NCBI GenBank assembly: GCA_963585895.1
Contig: OY757939.1
Coordinates: 39,226,956 to 39,290,955, forward strand
Length of the DNA stretch: 64,000 bases
Reading direction: 5' to 3'
Source of the DNA: Sepioteuthis lessoniana
Taxonomy: Eukaryota; Mollusca; Cephalopoda; Myopsida; Loliginidae
The notes beneath the pieces are model-generated. The model searched no databases. It was not told the DNA's origin and saw only the letters and a list, made by a program, of their open reading frames with translations. Both the position numbers and the translations under genes were made by a program. Positions 9,683 through 20,112 of the stretch are shown piece after piece. How positions within the stretch are numbered: position 1 is the first letter of the stretch; every line of letters begins with the position of its first letter.

Positions 9683-9880
9683 GGCTTAGAATACGCTGAC
9701 TGTATCCTCGGCAAAGATGTAGAGAACCTCCGACCCCCATCCACGAACACTCACACAAAAGGAATGTTCTGGGTATGACACTAAACTGCATCTGATTGCG
9801 AGGCTCCAATTCTGGAGAACTGGGGAGTGTGGAATACCCTTCCTAGCCATTACTCTCAGGTCCACTCTAATTCTGACTAT
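9683..9880 (+). mobile_element. Element F 5' domain fragment
   Basis: Matches the F 5' domain with gaatacgctgactgtatcct, gacactaaactgcatctgat, gaggctccaattctggag and ctctcaggtccactct. Modules and tail are missing, and it stops at the neighbouring minisatellite. Confidence 0.65.
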
Positions 9881-9894
9881 GTATATAAATATGT

Positions 9895-9898
9895 ATAC

Positions 9899-9930
<32 letters not shown>

Positions 9931-10203
9931 TTCGATCTCCCTCTCTCAATAAATATATACATATAACCTCTCCCTATATATATATATGTACACACATACT
10001 CTCTCTCTCTCTCTCTCTCTCTCCCTCTCTCTATCTCTTTCGATCTCCCTCTCTCAATAAATATATACATATAACCTCTCCCTATATATATATGTACACA
10101 CATACTCTCTCTCTCTCTCTCTCTCCCTCTCTCTATCTCTTTCGATCTCCCTCTCTCAATAAATATATACATATAACCTCTCCCTATATATATATGTACA
10201 CAC

Positions 10204-10240
<37 letters not shown>

Positions 10241-10260
10241 GCATATATATCCCTCTATCT
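9895..10260. repeat. 102-108-bp minisatellite, three to four units
   Basis: Each unit is a (CT)n run, then tctctttcgatctccctctc, aataaatatatacatataac and ctccctatatatatatgtac. The anchor ttcgatctcc recurs at about 9931, 10039 and 10141. A fourth unit is partial. The long ORFs on both strands are products of the repeat and are not genes. Confidence 0.9.
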
Positions 10261-10599
10261 AGTCCCTCTCCCGATATATATATCCAACCTTCTATATATT
10301 CTCCGTTCATATATATATGTATGTATGTATTAGAATTAGATAGGAATACTAGAAACTAGGCAACTGTGAGCAAATTATTTGGATTAGATCAGAATATTTG
10401 ATATCATATAATTGTGTGCTAAAACTAGACAAAAAATGTTAATAGAAACGAACAATGAACGCACTTCCCTAACCTCTAGGTGTAAAATAACCTTAGACCG
10501 GTTGACATTGTTATATACAGAAATCTCTCCTGATTTACAAATAATTCCAAATCCTCTCACCAGCAAAATCAATGAATAAATAAATAAATAAATAAACCA

Positions 10600-10705
10600 C
10601 GGGCAAACGAGGGTAACATTAACCGGATGTTGTCTGAACGATGGCGTAAAACAAAATGAATAAAACACGTCGCTGTGAAGATAGTCTCCGCGCATCCATC
10701 CGATA
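10600..10705 (+). repeat. Repeat L, copy 1 (LTR-like)
   Basis: Shares ttaaccggatgttg, cgtcgc and cgcatccatccg in order with 15505-15615. In that second copy a TATA-like box lies between the blocks. It may be part of an LTR, but ends are not defined. Confidence 0.4.
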
Positions 10706-11254
10706 GAAATGTAAAAATAAATTCACTATTTAAAAAGTCTTTTTTTTTTTCAACCAATTATGAACTTTCCCCCAAAAGATCTCATACATGGCTCTAAAAC
10801 AGTCAACAAAGGGTCACAAAGGAGCAGTCAGCAACGAGGACTGCCATCCGAGAGAATCGTCATGCGTCGCATTTCGGATAAGATCAAAGACCTCTCATGC
10901 CCTAAATCATAATCAACACACCACACAATCAAGTCCCTGGCATTTCCACCATAAGACCTAGACCGCTCATAGCCAACTGAACCACGCCACACGACTGTGT
11001 CAAGCCAGTCAAGAACAACTTACACCCTCTCACATCTTGACCTTTATCTGGTGGAAAAAGAGAACCTGTATCTTTTCTAATCTACCGAATTCTATTTATT
11101 CAAATAAACGAAATTAAATCCAATCCTCTCGTCCGTTGTCTCTTGTAACCATACGCTTGTCTATAACAACACGTCGTTAAAATCAATCAATCAATCAATC
11201 AACAATTCAATTTAGAGTTAACACTATTTGATCTAAAAATAAATATGATGTATT
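10706..11254. other. Unassigned; possible LTR remnant
   Basis: Contains a less AT-rich block (10800-11060), then aataaacgaaattaaatcc and (aatc)5 at about 11185-11205. No inverted termini or duplication could be confirmed. Confidence 0.4.
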
Positions 11255-11580
11255 TGATTTTAACTAGAAGGGCTACCCAGCGTTGCCCGGGTGGAAGAAA
11301 TAACATGACATTACTGTAAAAAAAATCTGTCTTATTAAATTATTAATTTCTTTATTTGTATTTATTTTCACTTTGAAGTGGATTTTTGAGTTTCGTCTCG
11401 CAACTAAATAAACGAATTGATAATTATAAAATTGTATGAATGACAGACTTTTTAAAAAATTTTTTTTTTTTTCTTAAAAGAAAACAAAGCTTTCTAAATA
11501 AAATATTTTAGTTTTAATGTATTTTACGAGTCAGACAATATAATCTGTAAGTAGATATTGCCATATATATATATCGTCAT
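11255..11580. other. Unclassified element start, gcgttgcccgggt motif
   Basis: The stretch actagaagggctacccagcg followed by ttgcccgggtgg (about 11263-11294) looks like the conserved end of a dispersed invertebrate repeat, from general familiarity only. The remainder is AT-rich without features. Confidence 0.35.
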
Positions 11581-11712
11581 TCACAGACAGACTGTCTCGT
11601 TATATCACGACTCATCAGTATTGCTAGACCCGCGAGATGTTTGAAGCTGGGATCGAAACCAGGCTGACTTTACAGCAGTCGTACATCATACTCCAGAGCC
11701 ATCATTATTCCC
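11581..11712 (-). mobile_element. tRNA-like SINE with hammerhead-like motif (degraded)
   Basis: Read on the minus strand, 11712-11640 resembles a tRNA-related head (A-box region gatggctctggagtatgatg, B-box region tggtttcgatcccag). About 20 bases downstream lies CTGATGA (complement of 11612-11618), then gtcgtgatataacgagac, where GAGAC stands for the expected GAAAC, then a GTC. The stem I partner is not convincing, so ribozyme activity is not claimed. Confidence 0.4.
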
Positions 11713-11926
11713 AGCGTAAGTAAAGGAATATTTTACATATATTTCTCTACGTATACGTTAAGGTGACCTAAAGTCCTCAATTCTGCAGAATAGCTATTGC
11801 ATTTCAGTGTATATGACAGCGGGCAAATTTTCCCACTAGAGTGCTCAACCCACAGCGTGTGTGGGGGGATGTATTGTTTCACTCAGTGTATGATTTGAAA
11901 GATGCTCAGATGAGCGTGCGACCGTA

Positions 11927-12300
11927 GTAGTCGAGGGTGACCCAAAGGCTCTCTTTTCGATAGCTACTACACCAAGGTGTAAGGGAAGGCGTTACTCCTT
12001 TCCCTGGATTGATCCACTCTATCCTTGATAATGCTAATCCTATCCTTATAATGCTAATCCTATTTACCAACCCCTCCGCTCGGGCAGGATATGACACAAG
12101 GTCAATTTTTAAGCGGTTTGAATTCAGAGTTTTCCTTCTCTTAGACTAGTTGCCTCACCAAGGCTGAAGAACCCAGTCTGTTCTACAATGCTAATAAGCA
12201 AGGAAGCATCAAGTACCATTTTTTGAGTCTTTGGTATGACTCGACCTGGGATTGAACCCAGGTCTCCTGGGCCATTGGCGAACACTCTAACCATCATACC
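11927..12300 (-). mobile_element. SINE-C interrupted by a SINE-B fragment
   Basis: Antisense SINE-C in two pieces: gagggtgacccaaaggctct to the repeated aatgctaatcctat on the left, and aagcaaggaagcatcaag to tgggattgaacccaggtctc on the right. The SINE-B piece sits between them with aatgctaa on both sides. A short tandem duplication (ccttataatgctaatc-like) lies at the left junction. Confidence 0.7.
12062..12186 (-). mobile_element. SINE-B 3' part inserted in SINE-C
   Basis: Antisense tail: tttaccaacccctccgctcg, ggcaggatatgacacaagg, tttccttctcttagactagt and gaacccagtctgttct. Head and core are missing, as expected of a 5'-truncated insertion. Confidence 0.75.
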
Positions 12301-12309
12301 AATCTGCAA

Positions 12310-12680
12310 TGTAGCCTAATCAAAGAACTTATGCTTTACGATATCGAACTGGGCCATAAAGCCATGGAAGCAACCAAAAACATTTGTTGTGCAAAAGGCA
12401 AGAGAGTTGTTGATCGTAGTACAGTAACCAGATAGGTGAGGAAATTTCGCTTAGGTTGTTTCGACGATCAGGAAAGGCCATAGACCTAAAACTGTGTATT
12501 CTGAGGCGATGCTCGAAGCCATAGAAGTGAATCCGACAAGTAGCGCTCGGAGAGTATCAGGCGATCTCGGCATCTTAAAGTCCAGTGTGGTTCGTCATAT
12601 TCACAACCTTGGCAAAAGGATCCGGAGCTTCTGAATTGTGCATCACGTTACCAAAATATTGCAACTTTTGACTCACCCAA

Positions 12681-12690
<10 letters not shown>
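12310..12690 (+). mobile_element. mariner-2 deletion derivative
   Basis: Reads IKELMLYDIELGHKAMEATK then NICCAKGKRVVDRSTVTR (helix-turn-helix of a mariner transposase), a region similar to RPKT/NCVF/EAIEVNP, then RIRSF-like text running directly into the terminal sequence (ccaaaatattgcaacttttg, actcaccc). The catalytic domain is absent and the junction equals that in 5552-5880. Stops occur in frame. Confidence 0.65.
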
Positions 12691-12714
<24 letters not shown>

Positions 12715-12910
12715 CGTATTTTTACGTGATACTGTGTTTACCATTTTATTTCACCTATCTTCTACCACCTTTCTGACAACTTCCTAATTCCATCCTCTCA
12801 GAACTTTGCTCGACAAAGAACTGCTTTCTGTGCGGTCTTCCGCAAAAATTACATTTATTTGCATTCAACCAGGAGTAAATTGTAATTCTAAGGTGCAATA
12901 TCTGATGAAT

Positions 12911-13002
12911 ATAATGAATGAATGTGTTGTAATATAATGAATGAATGTGTTGTAATATAATGAATGAATGTGTTGTAATATAATGAATGAATGTGTTGTA
13001 AT
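12911..13002. repeat. 23-bp tandem repeat, four copies
   Basis: The unit ataatgaatgaatgtgttgt plus aat repeats exactly four times. The 105-codon ORF across it on the minus strand is repeat-derived. Confidence 0.95.
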
Positions 13003-14034
13003 GTACCCATTTAGAGGTTGTTGATTGAGAAAAGTCATGGCTGGCCTTCTTGTCTCGGGTAAATCGCCTCACACCGTCATTGTTGGTGCAACGTTTTTAT
13101 TTCATAACAAAAACAGTCCAAACAAATAAAATCTTATCTGTTTAACTTGCACCTGTAAACAGTATTTTTTATTCTCATACGTTCCAATATTCACTAATTT
13201 TAAAATATATATATCAAGACAGCATTTTCTCCTTCAAATATGTTGGATTAAATATAACGGACAGTTAGTTTCGGCCTCTTCTATCTTTGACCATTCAAGT
13301 CTTCGTCTGGGTCGTTTGATTTTTGGATGGAATAAACTCAGGAAGGCACTGTATTTTTCACAAGTATATTCAGCGCCCAACAGGAGCCATCTCCAGGGTA
13401 ACGAATAATGAAATGACAAACATAATGACGAGTCATATATATTTATATAAAGAGTAAGAGTATGATAAGCAGGAGGTTAATTTAAAGAAGAAAAGAATTT
13501 TACAAGTGGTGAGTGGAAGAATTGACGGGAAAGTGTTAAAGACATTTTAGAATGTGGCTGCTATATTCGAAGTTGATCTTGGTACTTGGGGGAAAATACG
13601 GAGTTCATTCTATCTAGAAGTCAAACGACTCATTTGAAGATTTGAACGGACCAAAGATAAAATTGGCAGAAACGAAGTGTCCGTCCTTTTTAATCAAGCA
13701 TGTTTAAAAGTGTTAATATATTGAGGCTTGCTTTTCTATACACAATGTTGTAAGAATGCGAAAGGTGGCAAAACACGGGGAAATTAATAATTTAATGACA
13801 CAATATGTGATAATATCGTCGCGGCTTGCTAAGTCTTTCCTGCTAACTGACTAAGCCCTATATTGTGTATAACAAGATTAGTATGATGCAGATGTTGGTC
13901 TTAATCTTACCAGCCACAAGTCAACTCCATAAAGGAAAGAAAAAGAAGCGAAAACGAATTCCAAAAATATACTTGTCGTTTCTTTATTTACTCCTCGTAT
14001 TCATCCTGATTAGGAGAGGCGTTTTTGTTTGTTT
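13003..14034. other. Unassigned sequence
   Basis: No gene or repeat family recognised. ORFs under 80 codons have no motif. Confidence 0.5.
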
Positions 14035-14380
14035 GTTTGGGTTTTATGGCATATCAACCTTTATAGGTTATTTCAAACCAAATCTATTTTTATACAAATA
14101 AACAGTTCTATTTCAAGCAATTCAGTTTAGAATGAGTACGAAGTTTAAATCTCACAACAGTCCTATTTCAAACAATTCAGTTTAGTATAAGTACACAGTT
14201 TAGTTCTATTTTACCCATAGATAGGACCCTATCAGGTGCTTCCACTACAGTGGACCTGGGAGCAGTGGCAATGAAGGGATACTCTGCATTCCCCAAATCT
14301 CCAGCATTACTGGAACCTCATCATCAGATTGTTTAGTGTCATATCCAGAACATACGTTGGAGGAGTCTTACCTGAAGAGA
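14035..14380 (-). mobile_element. Element F, short antisense copy
   Basis: Starts with the tail complement (gttttatggcatatcaacct, ttataggttatttcaaacca), has two module copies (cagttctatttcaagcaatt), then the 5' domain to atccagaacatacgttggag. The outer 5' end is missing. Confidence 0.7.
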
Positions 14381-14769
14381 GGCGTGTGGCACTTCGCAAT
14401 ATGAATTTGAGTATTGATCCCTCGCTATTGTGATGTGGATGGCAGGCGAAGATTTGATCAATTTCTTGTACCATTCTATCAATTGGTCTTCTCGTAACTC
14501 TAATGTCTACAGGGTGTTTTACAATTATTGAAACAAAGCAGCGGCTTCTCAAATCTTCCCTATTGACTTTATTCTCTTTCACCTTTCAGATTATTGCTGG
14601 AAAATAGTTAACATTTTGATATGTTTGGTCAAATTTAGTAAAATCAAGCCTTGCATGGTGGAGCAGACGACATATTATGAAACTAAATATTTCAAGATTG
14701 TTTAAGTAAAATACAGAAAGAATTTCATCAAATTTCCAAATAGGAATCAGATTTTCAAGATGGTCAAGA

Positions 14770-14965
14770 ATTATAAAGCTCATGGTACTTATTAAAATCG
14801 TAGAGAAACGGGTTCCGCACCATCTGAGACTCCTGTAACAATCCGAATACCCAAGAATGTCACCATAGTTCAAGAGCCTGTCAGCCAGACCCAATCCCGA
14901 AAAGTACTTTCAAGTGAACGGTTGACATCTGGAGCTTGTACTCTGGGGCTTCTCTTGAAATTTTT
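14770..14965 (+). pseudogene. Transposase N-terminal fragment
   Basis: In frame: AHGTY then a stop, NRRETGSAPSETPVTIRIPK, NVTIVQEPVSQTQSRKVLSS, ERLTSGACTLG. This pattern (HGT...GRP.TIR.PENV..V) resembles the linker between the two helix-turn-helix motifs of Tc1/IS630-type transposases. One stop is visible and no DDE domain follows before the LTR. Assignment rests on pattern recognition. Confidence 0.45.
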
Positions 14966-15022
14966 GGTTCATGTTTGAGATTAAATGCTTAAAGGGCCTA
15001 AACTATTATTCATTTACCTTTC

Positions 15023-15249
15023 TGTTGTATAGTGGCTCGTATCACGTGACTTCCGGTATCTCGGAGAAATAAAAGACGCCGTGTTTCTTAAGCACAGACA
15101 GTACTGAAAGATCTCTGTCAGTAGTAGGACCAACTTCGGACGTAACACCAACAGCACGAGACTTATAATATTTGTTGGACTGTACCACTTCGATTAATAG
15201 ATAGTTAACTCTATTTCACTGAGTATCTCTTCCTTACTACAATACAACA
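15023..15249 (+). mobile_element. Solo LTR with 5-bp TSD
   Basis: Begins TGTTGTAT and ends ATACAACA (perfect 8-bp inverted termini with TG...CA), flanked by ctttc at 15018-15022 and 15250-15254. It holds a CACGTGACTTCCGG motif near 15047-15060 and a TATA-like gaaataaaagacgcc just downstream, suiting an LTR promoter. It lies within the TA-flanked transposon, so it inserted later. Confidence 0.8.
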
Positions 15250-15339
15250 CTTTCAATCAATATAATTCTTATTACTCAATTATTTGTGGTCTTTGACGTG
15301 TGCTCGATCATTTTGTTTCAAAAACTATAAAACACCTTG

Positions 15340-15504
15340 TATGTTCTTCTCGAGATAAACTAAAATGAACTTGGGGTGAACCCAATCGTCACTGGTCGGG
15401 TTGCCATTCGTCTGCCAACCTCCTGTTTACGTCTTTGAATATATGGAGGTCTGGATTCCGAGAAAGAAACCTGACGCCTCTCGCATGGACCTGTGGGGAT
15501 TTAG
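15340..15504. other. Unassigned sequence
   Basis: No feature recognised between the transposon end and repeat L. Confidence 0.5.
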
Positions 15505-15615
15505 AAATTAACCATAACACTCCCAACCGGATGTTGACTCGTCGGCTGCCACATACAAAATATATAAACGCGTCGCCACGCATAAGGCTCCACGCATCCA
15601 TCCGGTTAAAATCAG
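15505..15615 (+). repeat. Repeat L, copy 2 (LTR-like, TATA box)
   Basis: Shares ordered blocks with 10600-10705 and has a TATA-like aaaatatataaacgcg at about 15568-15583, followed by gtcgccacgc. Likely promoter part of an LTR element; ends not resolved. Confidence 0.4.
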
Positions 15616-16714
15616 AAAAAAGAAAAATAACAAAAAGCAAAGTAGCCAATGGGAAGCGGTCGCGCCAAAATTAGAAGGATGCTGGAGTGGCAAATTTGGA
15701 GCCGGTGGAGAGAGATAAATATTCAGGTTTTCTGTGAACCGGGTCTTGTCAGGGAGTGTCCGTCGAACCAACAACATCATTTTGCTGTCTGGTGTTTTGG
15801 GCACCACGCTGCGTCTTGGGACGTAGCGTTGGTTGGTCCATGCACCAAGTAAATAAAGGAAAGTATGGAAGAAATGTTTTCGTCTCTTATCTGTTTCTAT
15901 CTTTTCTTTTTGTATATTTCTTTTGGACTTTCTTTGGACAAGGCATTGCGCCGGCCTGTCAACGTGGAGTAAAATAATATAACCAAAATATGGAGTCAGA
16001 TATCTTACGGCAACACAGCCTTGCCCTTAGCCCCTGACCTTCAAAAACCCTTTTAAAACCCACTGACCTCCAAGAACTAATGTACTTTGAAAAATTATAT
16101 CCTTGGCCACTGACCGCAGTAGCGACAAAGTTTATCATAGACATTAAAAAAACTAACTCTTTCATCCCCAATAGGAAACTCTTCTCTTTTAATTTTATCA
16201 TTTATTAAAATCTGCCGACCTCTCTAAATTGCTATCCTTTTGATACGACTGTACAGACACTCATCTATGTACGTACACATACATACATATACGCTACCAA
16301 TGCCCACTTACACCAGTACAAATACGCTCACCCCTACACGAATATACATACGTATATGCATTACCTATATGCATGCATATTTATATAGACATGTTCGCAC
16401 CTACACATATATGCATTATTGCACCTTTATACACCCACGAGCAGAAGAGCTTTTAATATTACATTTGTAATAAGTCTTCAAACATGACAGAAATAAACCC
16501 CGTAGAGAATGTAAGTCTCGACAAAATGTTAGTAAGTCGAGACGGTGTGGCGACATCATCAGCTGTAAAGTTAAAATAATGAGCCAAGCTAATAGGCACT
16601 TGGAGCTTTTATAACTACGGCGCGGACGTTGATGCGGTTACGTAATCTTAAAAATGGTGTCTTAACTTTAATCCTAAATATGTTTCTTCAATTTCTTAAC
16701 CTGCACTGATAGAT
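15616..16714. other. Unassigned sequence
   Basis: Includes a small hairpin (gtctcgac...gtcgagac, about 16516-16542) and short tetranucleotide stretches at 16270-16420. No gene or family is recognised. Confidence 0.5.
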
Positions 16715-16775
16715 TAGGTTAGATTATTTGGTCTAATGGTATATCAACCCTTGGTGGTTATTTCATTTTAAATCC

Positions 16776-16807
<32 letters not shown>

Positions 16808-17440
16808 ATTTGCAAATAAATAGTTAATTGTTAACTTCATTTTTAGAGAGTTAGAGCCCATTTCTTTGCACACAGATGGTTTCAAGTATTGTTATCTAAT
16901 ACTAATAATTCTAATTAATATTATTCATTTCTTTGCAAACAGTTGAATGTTTTCAAGCGCTGCAATCTAATACTATTGTTAGTTGGTTGGTTTTTATGGC
17001 ATATCATCTCATGTAGGTTATTTATTGTCAAATCCTGTTGATACAAATATTTATCAAATATATATAATTTGTAAACGAATAGTTTGTAGGTAACATTTTA
17101 AATGAACCAAAGCTAATTTTTTTGCACACAATTAAATGGTTTCAAGTATTGCGATCCGACACGAATAATTCTATTCAATATCAATCATTTGTTTGTTTCG
17201 ATGGTTTCAAGTATTTAACCCATATATGGGACCTTATCAAGTACTTCGACACCGGGACAGAGTGGACCTGAGAGTAATAGCAATGAAGAAGTATTCTACA
17301 CTCCCTAAAGCTCCTGGACAGAAGACTTACCATCAGATGCAGTTTAGGGTCACACTCGTTGAGTGGTGGGAGGTCTTACTTCTCTGCAGAAGAGTAATCA
17401 GTGTATTCTACAGCTCCAGCCAACAAGACGGTGCATTGGT
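16715..17440 (-). mobile_element. Two adjacent element F copies, antisense
   Basis: Two tails (tggtatatcaacccttggtg near 16739 and tatggcatatcatctcatgt near 16994) precede sequence typical of the F middle region (cacacagatggtttcaagta, gcaaacagttgaatg) and one 5' domain (tatggga ccttatcaagtac, gactcctccagc-type text). An (AC)n run lies in the first. These are the subtype of F that lacks most 55-bp modules. Confidence 0.65.
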
Positions 17441-17449
17441 AATTTTCCG

Positions 17450-17625
17450 TGGGTTCTAATTAGCGTGAATTTTTTTGTAATGTTTAACGTCGTAGGAAAT
17501 GTAATCAGACGTATGGGTTCAAATCCTAGTCAAGGCTGTTTGTGTTTCACTTCTGTCTCACCACTCTAGCTATGAGTAAATAGTTGGGCTGAGTTAGCCT
17601 TGGTTAAACAACCAAATTAGAAGTT
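17450..17625 (+). mobile_element. SINE-B-like with tRNA-related head
   Basis: Head with aacgtcgtaggaaatgtaat and B-box-like gggttcaaatcctagtcaag, then gtttgtgtttcact, a shortened core (ctagctatgagtaaatagtt) and ttagccttggttaaacaacc. Diverged copy. Confidence 0.5.
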
Positions 17626-17634
17626 TAGTTTCGT

Positions 17635-18275
17635 TTGGTTTGGTTTTATGGCATATCAACCATTGTAGGTTATTTAATGCCAAATCCATTTTTATACATA
17701 TTAACAGTTCTTTTTCCAACAATTCAATTTAGAATAAGTACAGTTTTTTGTTTACACACAGCTAAATATAAACAGTTCTATTTCAAATAATTCAGTTTAC
17801 CCAACAAAATTAAATGGTTTCAATTATTGCTATGTATCACCATCAATTCAATTAAACATCAGTCATTTATTTACGCACATTAGAAATAAAAACAGTTCTA
17901 TTTCAAATAATTCAGTTTAGCGTGAGTACGCAAGTTAAAATGCCAAAACAGTTCTATTTTGAACAATTCAATTTAGTATATGTACGCAGTTTTAATGTCA
18001 AAACAGTTCTATTTCAAACAATTCAGTTTTGCATAAGCTTAGTTCTATTTGACCCATAGATAGGACCCTATCAGGTGCTACCACTCCGGGCCAGAGTCAG
18101 TCTGGGAGCAATGGCAATAAAGGGGTACTACGCATTCCCAAAACTCCAGCATTACTGGAACCTCACCATCAGATTGTTTAGTGTAATATCTAGGACACTC
18201 GTTGGGGAAGTCTTACCCCTCTGCAGAGAAGCAGTCGGTGTATTCTACAGCCCCAGCCGAGTCGGCCACAAGTTA
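17635..18275 (-). mobile_element. Element F, antisense, six or so modules
   Basis: Tail complement (tttggttttatggcatatca), then modules with aacagttctatttcaaa starting at about 17891, 17947 and 18002 (55-56-bp spacing), then the full 5' domain (ccatagataggaccctatca to ccccagccgagtcgg). One of the clearest copies for deriving a consensus. Confidence 0.8.
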
Positions 18276-18365
18276 GGAGAAGGAAAATTCTGAATTCAAA
18301 TCCTCTGCTTAAAAAATTGACTTTGCGTCTCATCCTCCTCCTGGCAGAGATGTTGGGTACGTTCA
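18276..18365 (+). mobile_element. SINE-B 3' tail
   Basis: gttaggagaaggaaaattct, gaattcaaatcctctgctta and ttgactttgcgtctcatcct match the SINE-B tail. Head and core absent. Confidence 0.55.
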
Positions 18366-19189
18366 TACCGTGAAAATTTTTTATCATTCTCTTTGCAGTA
18401 GAAGATATTCATTTTAATGTTTAAACTGATTTTTAAACTCAAAAGTTACTAGTTCCAATAATATCAACATGTATCTGTATGATAACTACAAATAAAAACT
18501 TTATAGTCAAGTTCTTAACAAAAACATTTTATAATTATCCTGAGGGAATTTAATCATATTTTCTATTAACTAATTTCGGATACTTTTTTCTTTCTTTTTT
18601 TTTCTCTTTTTTTTTTTCTTTTTTGCTTTTAATTTATCATAGAACTGGGTGCAGTACTTGTTCGAATCAATCATTTCTGTCTTTTCGGATCTCATAGTTG
18701 AAGATATTTGGATATACGTTTTCTTTTTTTTTAGCTTATTAGATTTTCAAGCAATCAATTAACGCTGCACCGACCTGGGATTTTATTGGCACAAAAGTAA
18801 GTCAGCAAAATAAATCAGATCTTTCAATCAGCCAAACCCTACAAACTGGTCGAGCCCTTTTTTTCCTTTCTTTTTTCTTTTTTACCACGGTTTCTGCAAA
18901 CTGTCACTCTCTTTGTTAATTGTCTATTCCAACAAACAGCTCAACCACAAAACACAAAAAACAGTTACCCTCTTTCACCTTCCAAGCAGCCTTAGCCAGA
19001 ACTTGTCATAACAACCTAACAAAAAAAAAACTATTGGTGCTATTTATAACTTATTTATAAATTCAGGTGCGTTGCCAGAATATTGCGTGTGGCGGGTATC
19101 CATTAAATCCGGAGATACAAGTACAAATAGTTACTGTTTTAAGAATCAGAACACAAAAATTTGTAGCCCTGTTGTCAACGGTTCGAAAT
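18366..19189. other. Unassigned, AT-rich with poly-T runs
   Basis: Poly-T/TC stretches at 18580-18630 and 18860-18885. No gene seen. Confidence 0.5.
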
Positions 19190-19397
19190 TCACTAACGCA
19201 CTTAACGTAACAGTTATGAAAGCTGTCAGCGTTTTATTTGGAGCTAATGCCCTTAGGAAAGGCATAAATCCAACCGTTCCCTCCCTATCATCTATGGGTA
19301 AATAGTTGAGCAGATTGTTTGTTTGTTTTTTAGCTTTGATTAGGTGACCAGTCTAAGAGAAGGAAAACGCCGCTTAAAAATTGAACTTGAGTCACAT
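19190..19397 (+). mobile_element. SINE-E
   Basis: Head-like ttaacgtaacagttatgaaa, gctgtcagcgttttatttgg, then the core gcccttaggaaaggcataaa and ctatgggtaaatagttgagc, and the tail gtgaccagtctaagagaagg to gagtcacattc. Related to SINE-B through core and tail but with its own 5' part. A reverse copy lies at 19893-20112. Confidence 0.65.
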
Positions 19398-19530
19398 TCA
19401 GCAGAGTGGTAAGACGTCCTCCTCCCCCTCAAAAAAGGGCGGACACTAAACTTCATCTTGTGGCGAGGCTCCAGTTCTAGAGCTCTGGGGAATGTGGAGT
19501 AACCTTTCATTGACATTACTCCCAGAGCGG
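19398..19530 (+). mobile_element. Element F 5' domain fragment
   Basis: cagagtggtaagacgtcctc, gcgaggctccagttctagag and gggaatgtggagtaaccttt match the F 5' domain in sense. Confidence 0.6.
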
Positions 19531-19549
19531 GTAATATTACGCTATCTAC

Positions 19550-19768
19550 CACTGGCCCATTGGTCTAGTGGGTAGTGTTCGCTAATGGCCTGGGAGACCA
19601 GGGTTCTAGTTGAGTCATACCAAAGACTCAAAAAATGGTACTTGATACCTCTTTGCTTAGGGAGGTATCAGGGAAAGTAGTATCGCCCTCCCCTACAACT
19701 CGGTGTAGTAGCTATTGAAAAGGGAGTCTTCGGGTCACCCTCGACTACGGTCGGCCAACTTTACTTAC
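19550..19768 (+). mobile_element. SINE-C
   Basis: Head tggtctagtgggtagtgttc, a B-box region shortened to agggttctagttgagtc, then tcaaaaaatggtacttgat. The middle is deleted (about 40 bases around gggatcaagggtaaagtgg) before gccctcccctacaactcggt and ccaactttacttac. Confidence 0.75.
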
Positions 19769-19787
19769 TGTCCTTCTATAATGATGA

Positions 19788-19850
19788 CTTTGGCATTAAA
19801 TGAGCCACGAAGGTTGATACGCCATTAAACAAAGAAACTAAACCAAACTA
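19788..19850 (+). mobile_element. SINE-A/F-type 3' tail only
   Basis: ctttggcattaaatgagcca, cgaaggttgatacgccatta and aaagaaactaaaccaaac form a complete tail with no upstream element. Confidence 0.6.
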
Positions 19851-19892
19851 ATGTATAATATCAGTACGGTATATATCTAACTAAACCGCTCC

Positions 19893-20112
19893 ATCATGAG
19901 AAGAATGTGACTCAAGTTCAATTTTTAAACGGCATTTTCCTTCTCCTAGACTGGTCACCTAACCAAAGCTAAAAAAAAAATCTGCTCAACTATTTACCTA
20001 TAGATGATCGGGAGGGAACAGTTGTACTTATGCCTTTCCCAGGGGCATTAGCGCCAATCGAAACGCTGACAGCTTTCATAACCGTTACGTTAAGTGCGTA
20101 AGATGGCAGCAC
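19893..20112 (-). mobile_element. SINE-E, inverted copy
   Basis: Reverse complement of 19190-19397 along its whole length: gtgactcaagttcaattttt, tagactggtcacctaacc, cagctttcataaccgttacg. The copies differ by scattered substitutions, so they are separate insertions or an old inverted duplication. Confidence 0.7.

Larger units (their letters stand above)
14510..15339 (+). mobile_element. Tc1/mariner-type element with TA flanks
   Basis: Inverted ends cagggtgttttacaattatt (left) and the complement of gtttcaaaaactataaaaca plus ccttg (right), each bordered by TA (14508-14509; 15340-15341). An 830-bp unit including a 227-bp solo LTR. A transposase N-terminal fragment lies inside, so this is a deletion derivative of a larger transposon. 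Confidence 0.65.

Noticed and set aside
9867..10310. 147- and 127-codon ORFs on opposite strands
   Set aside because: Both are translations of the CT-rich ~105-bp minisatellite; no sequence outside the repeat is coding.
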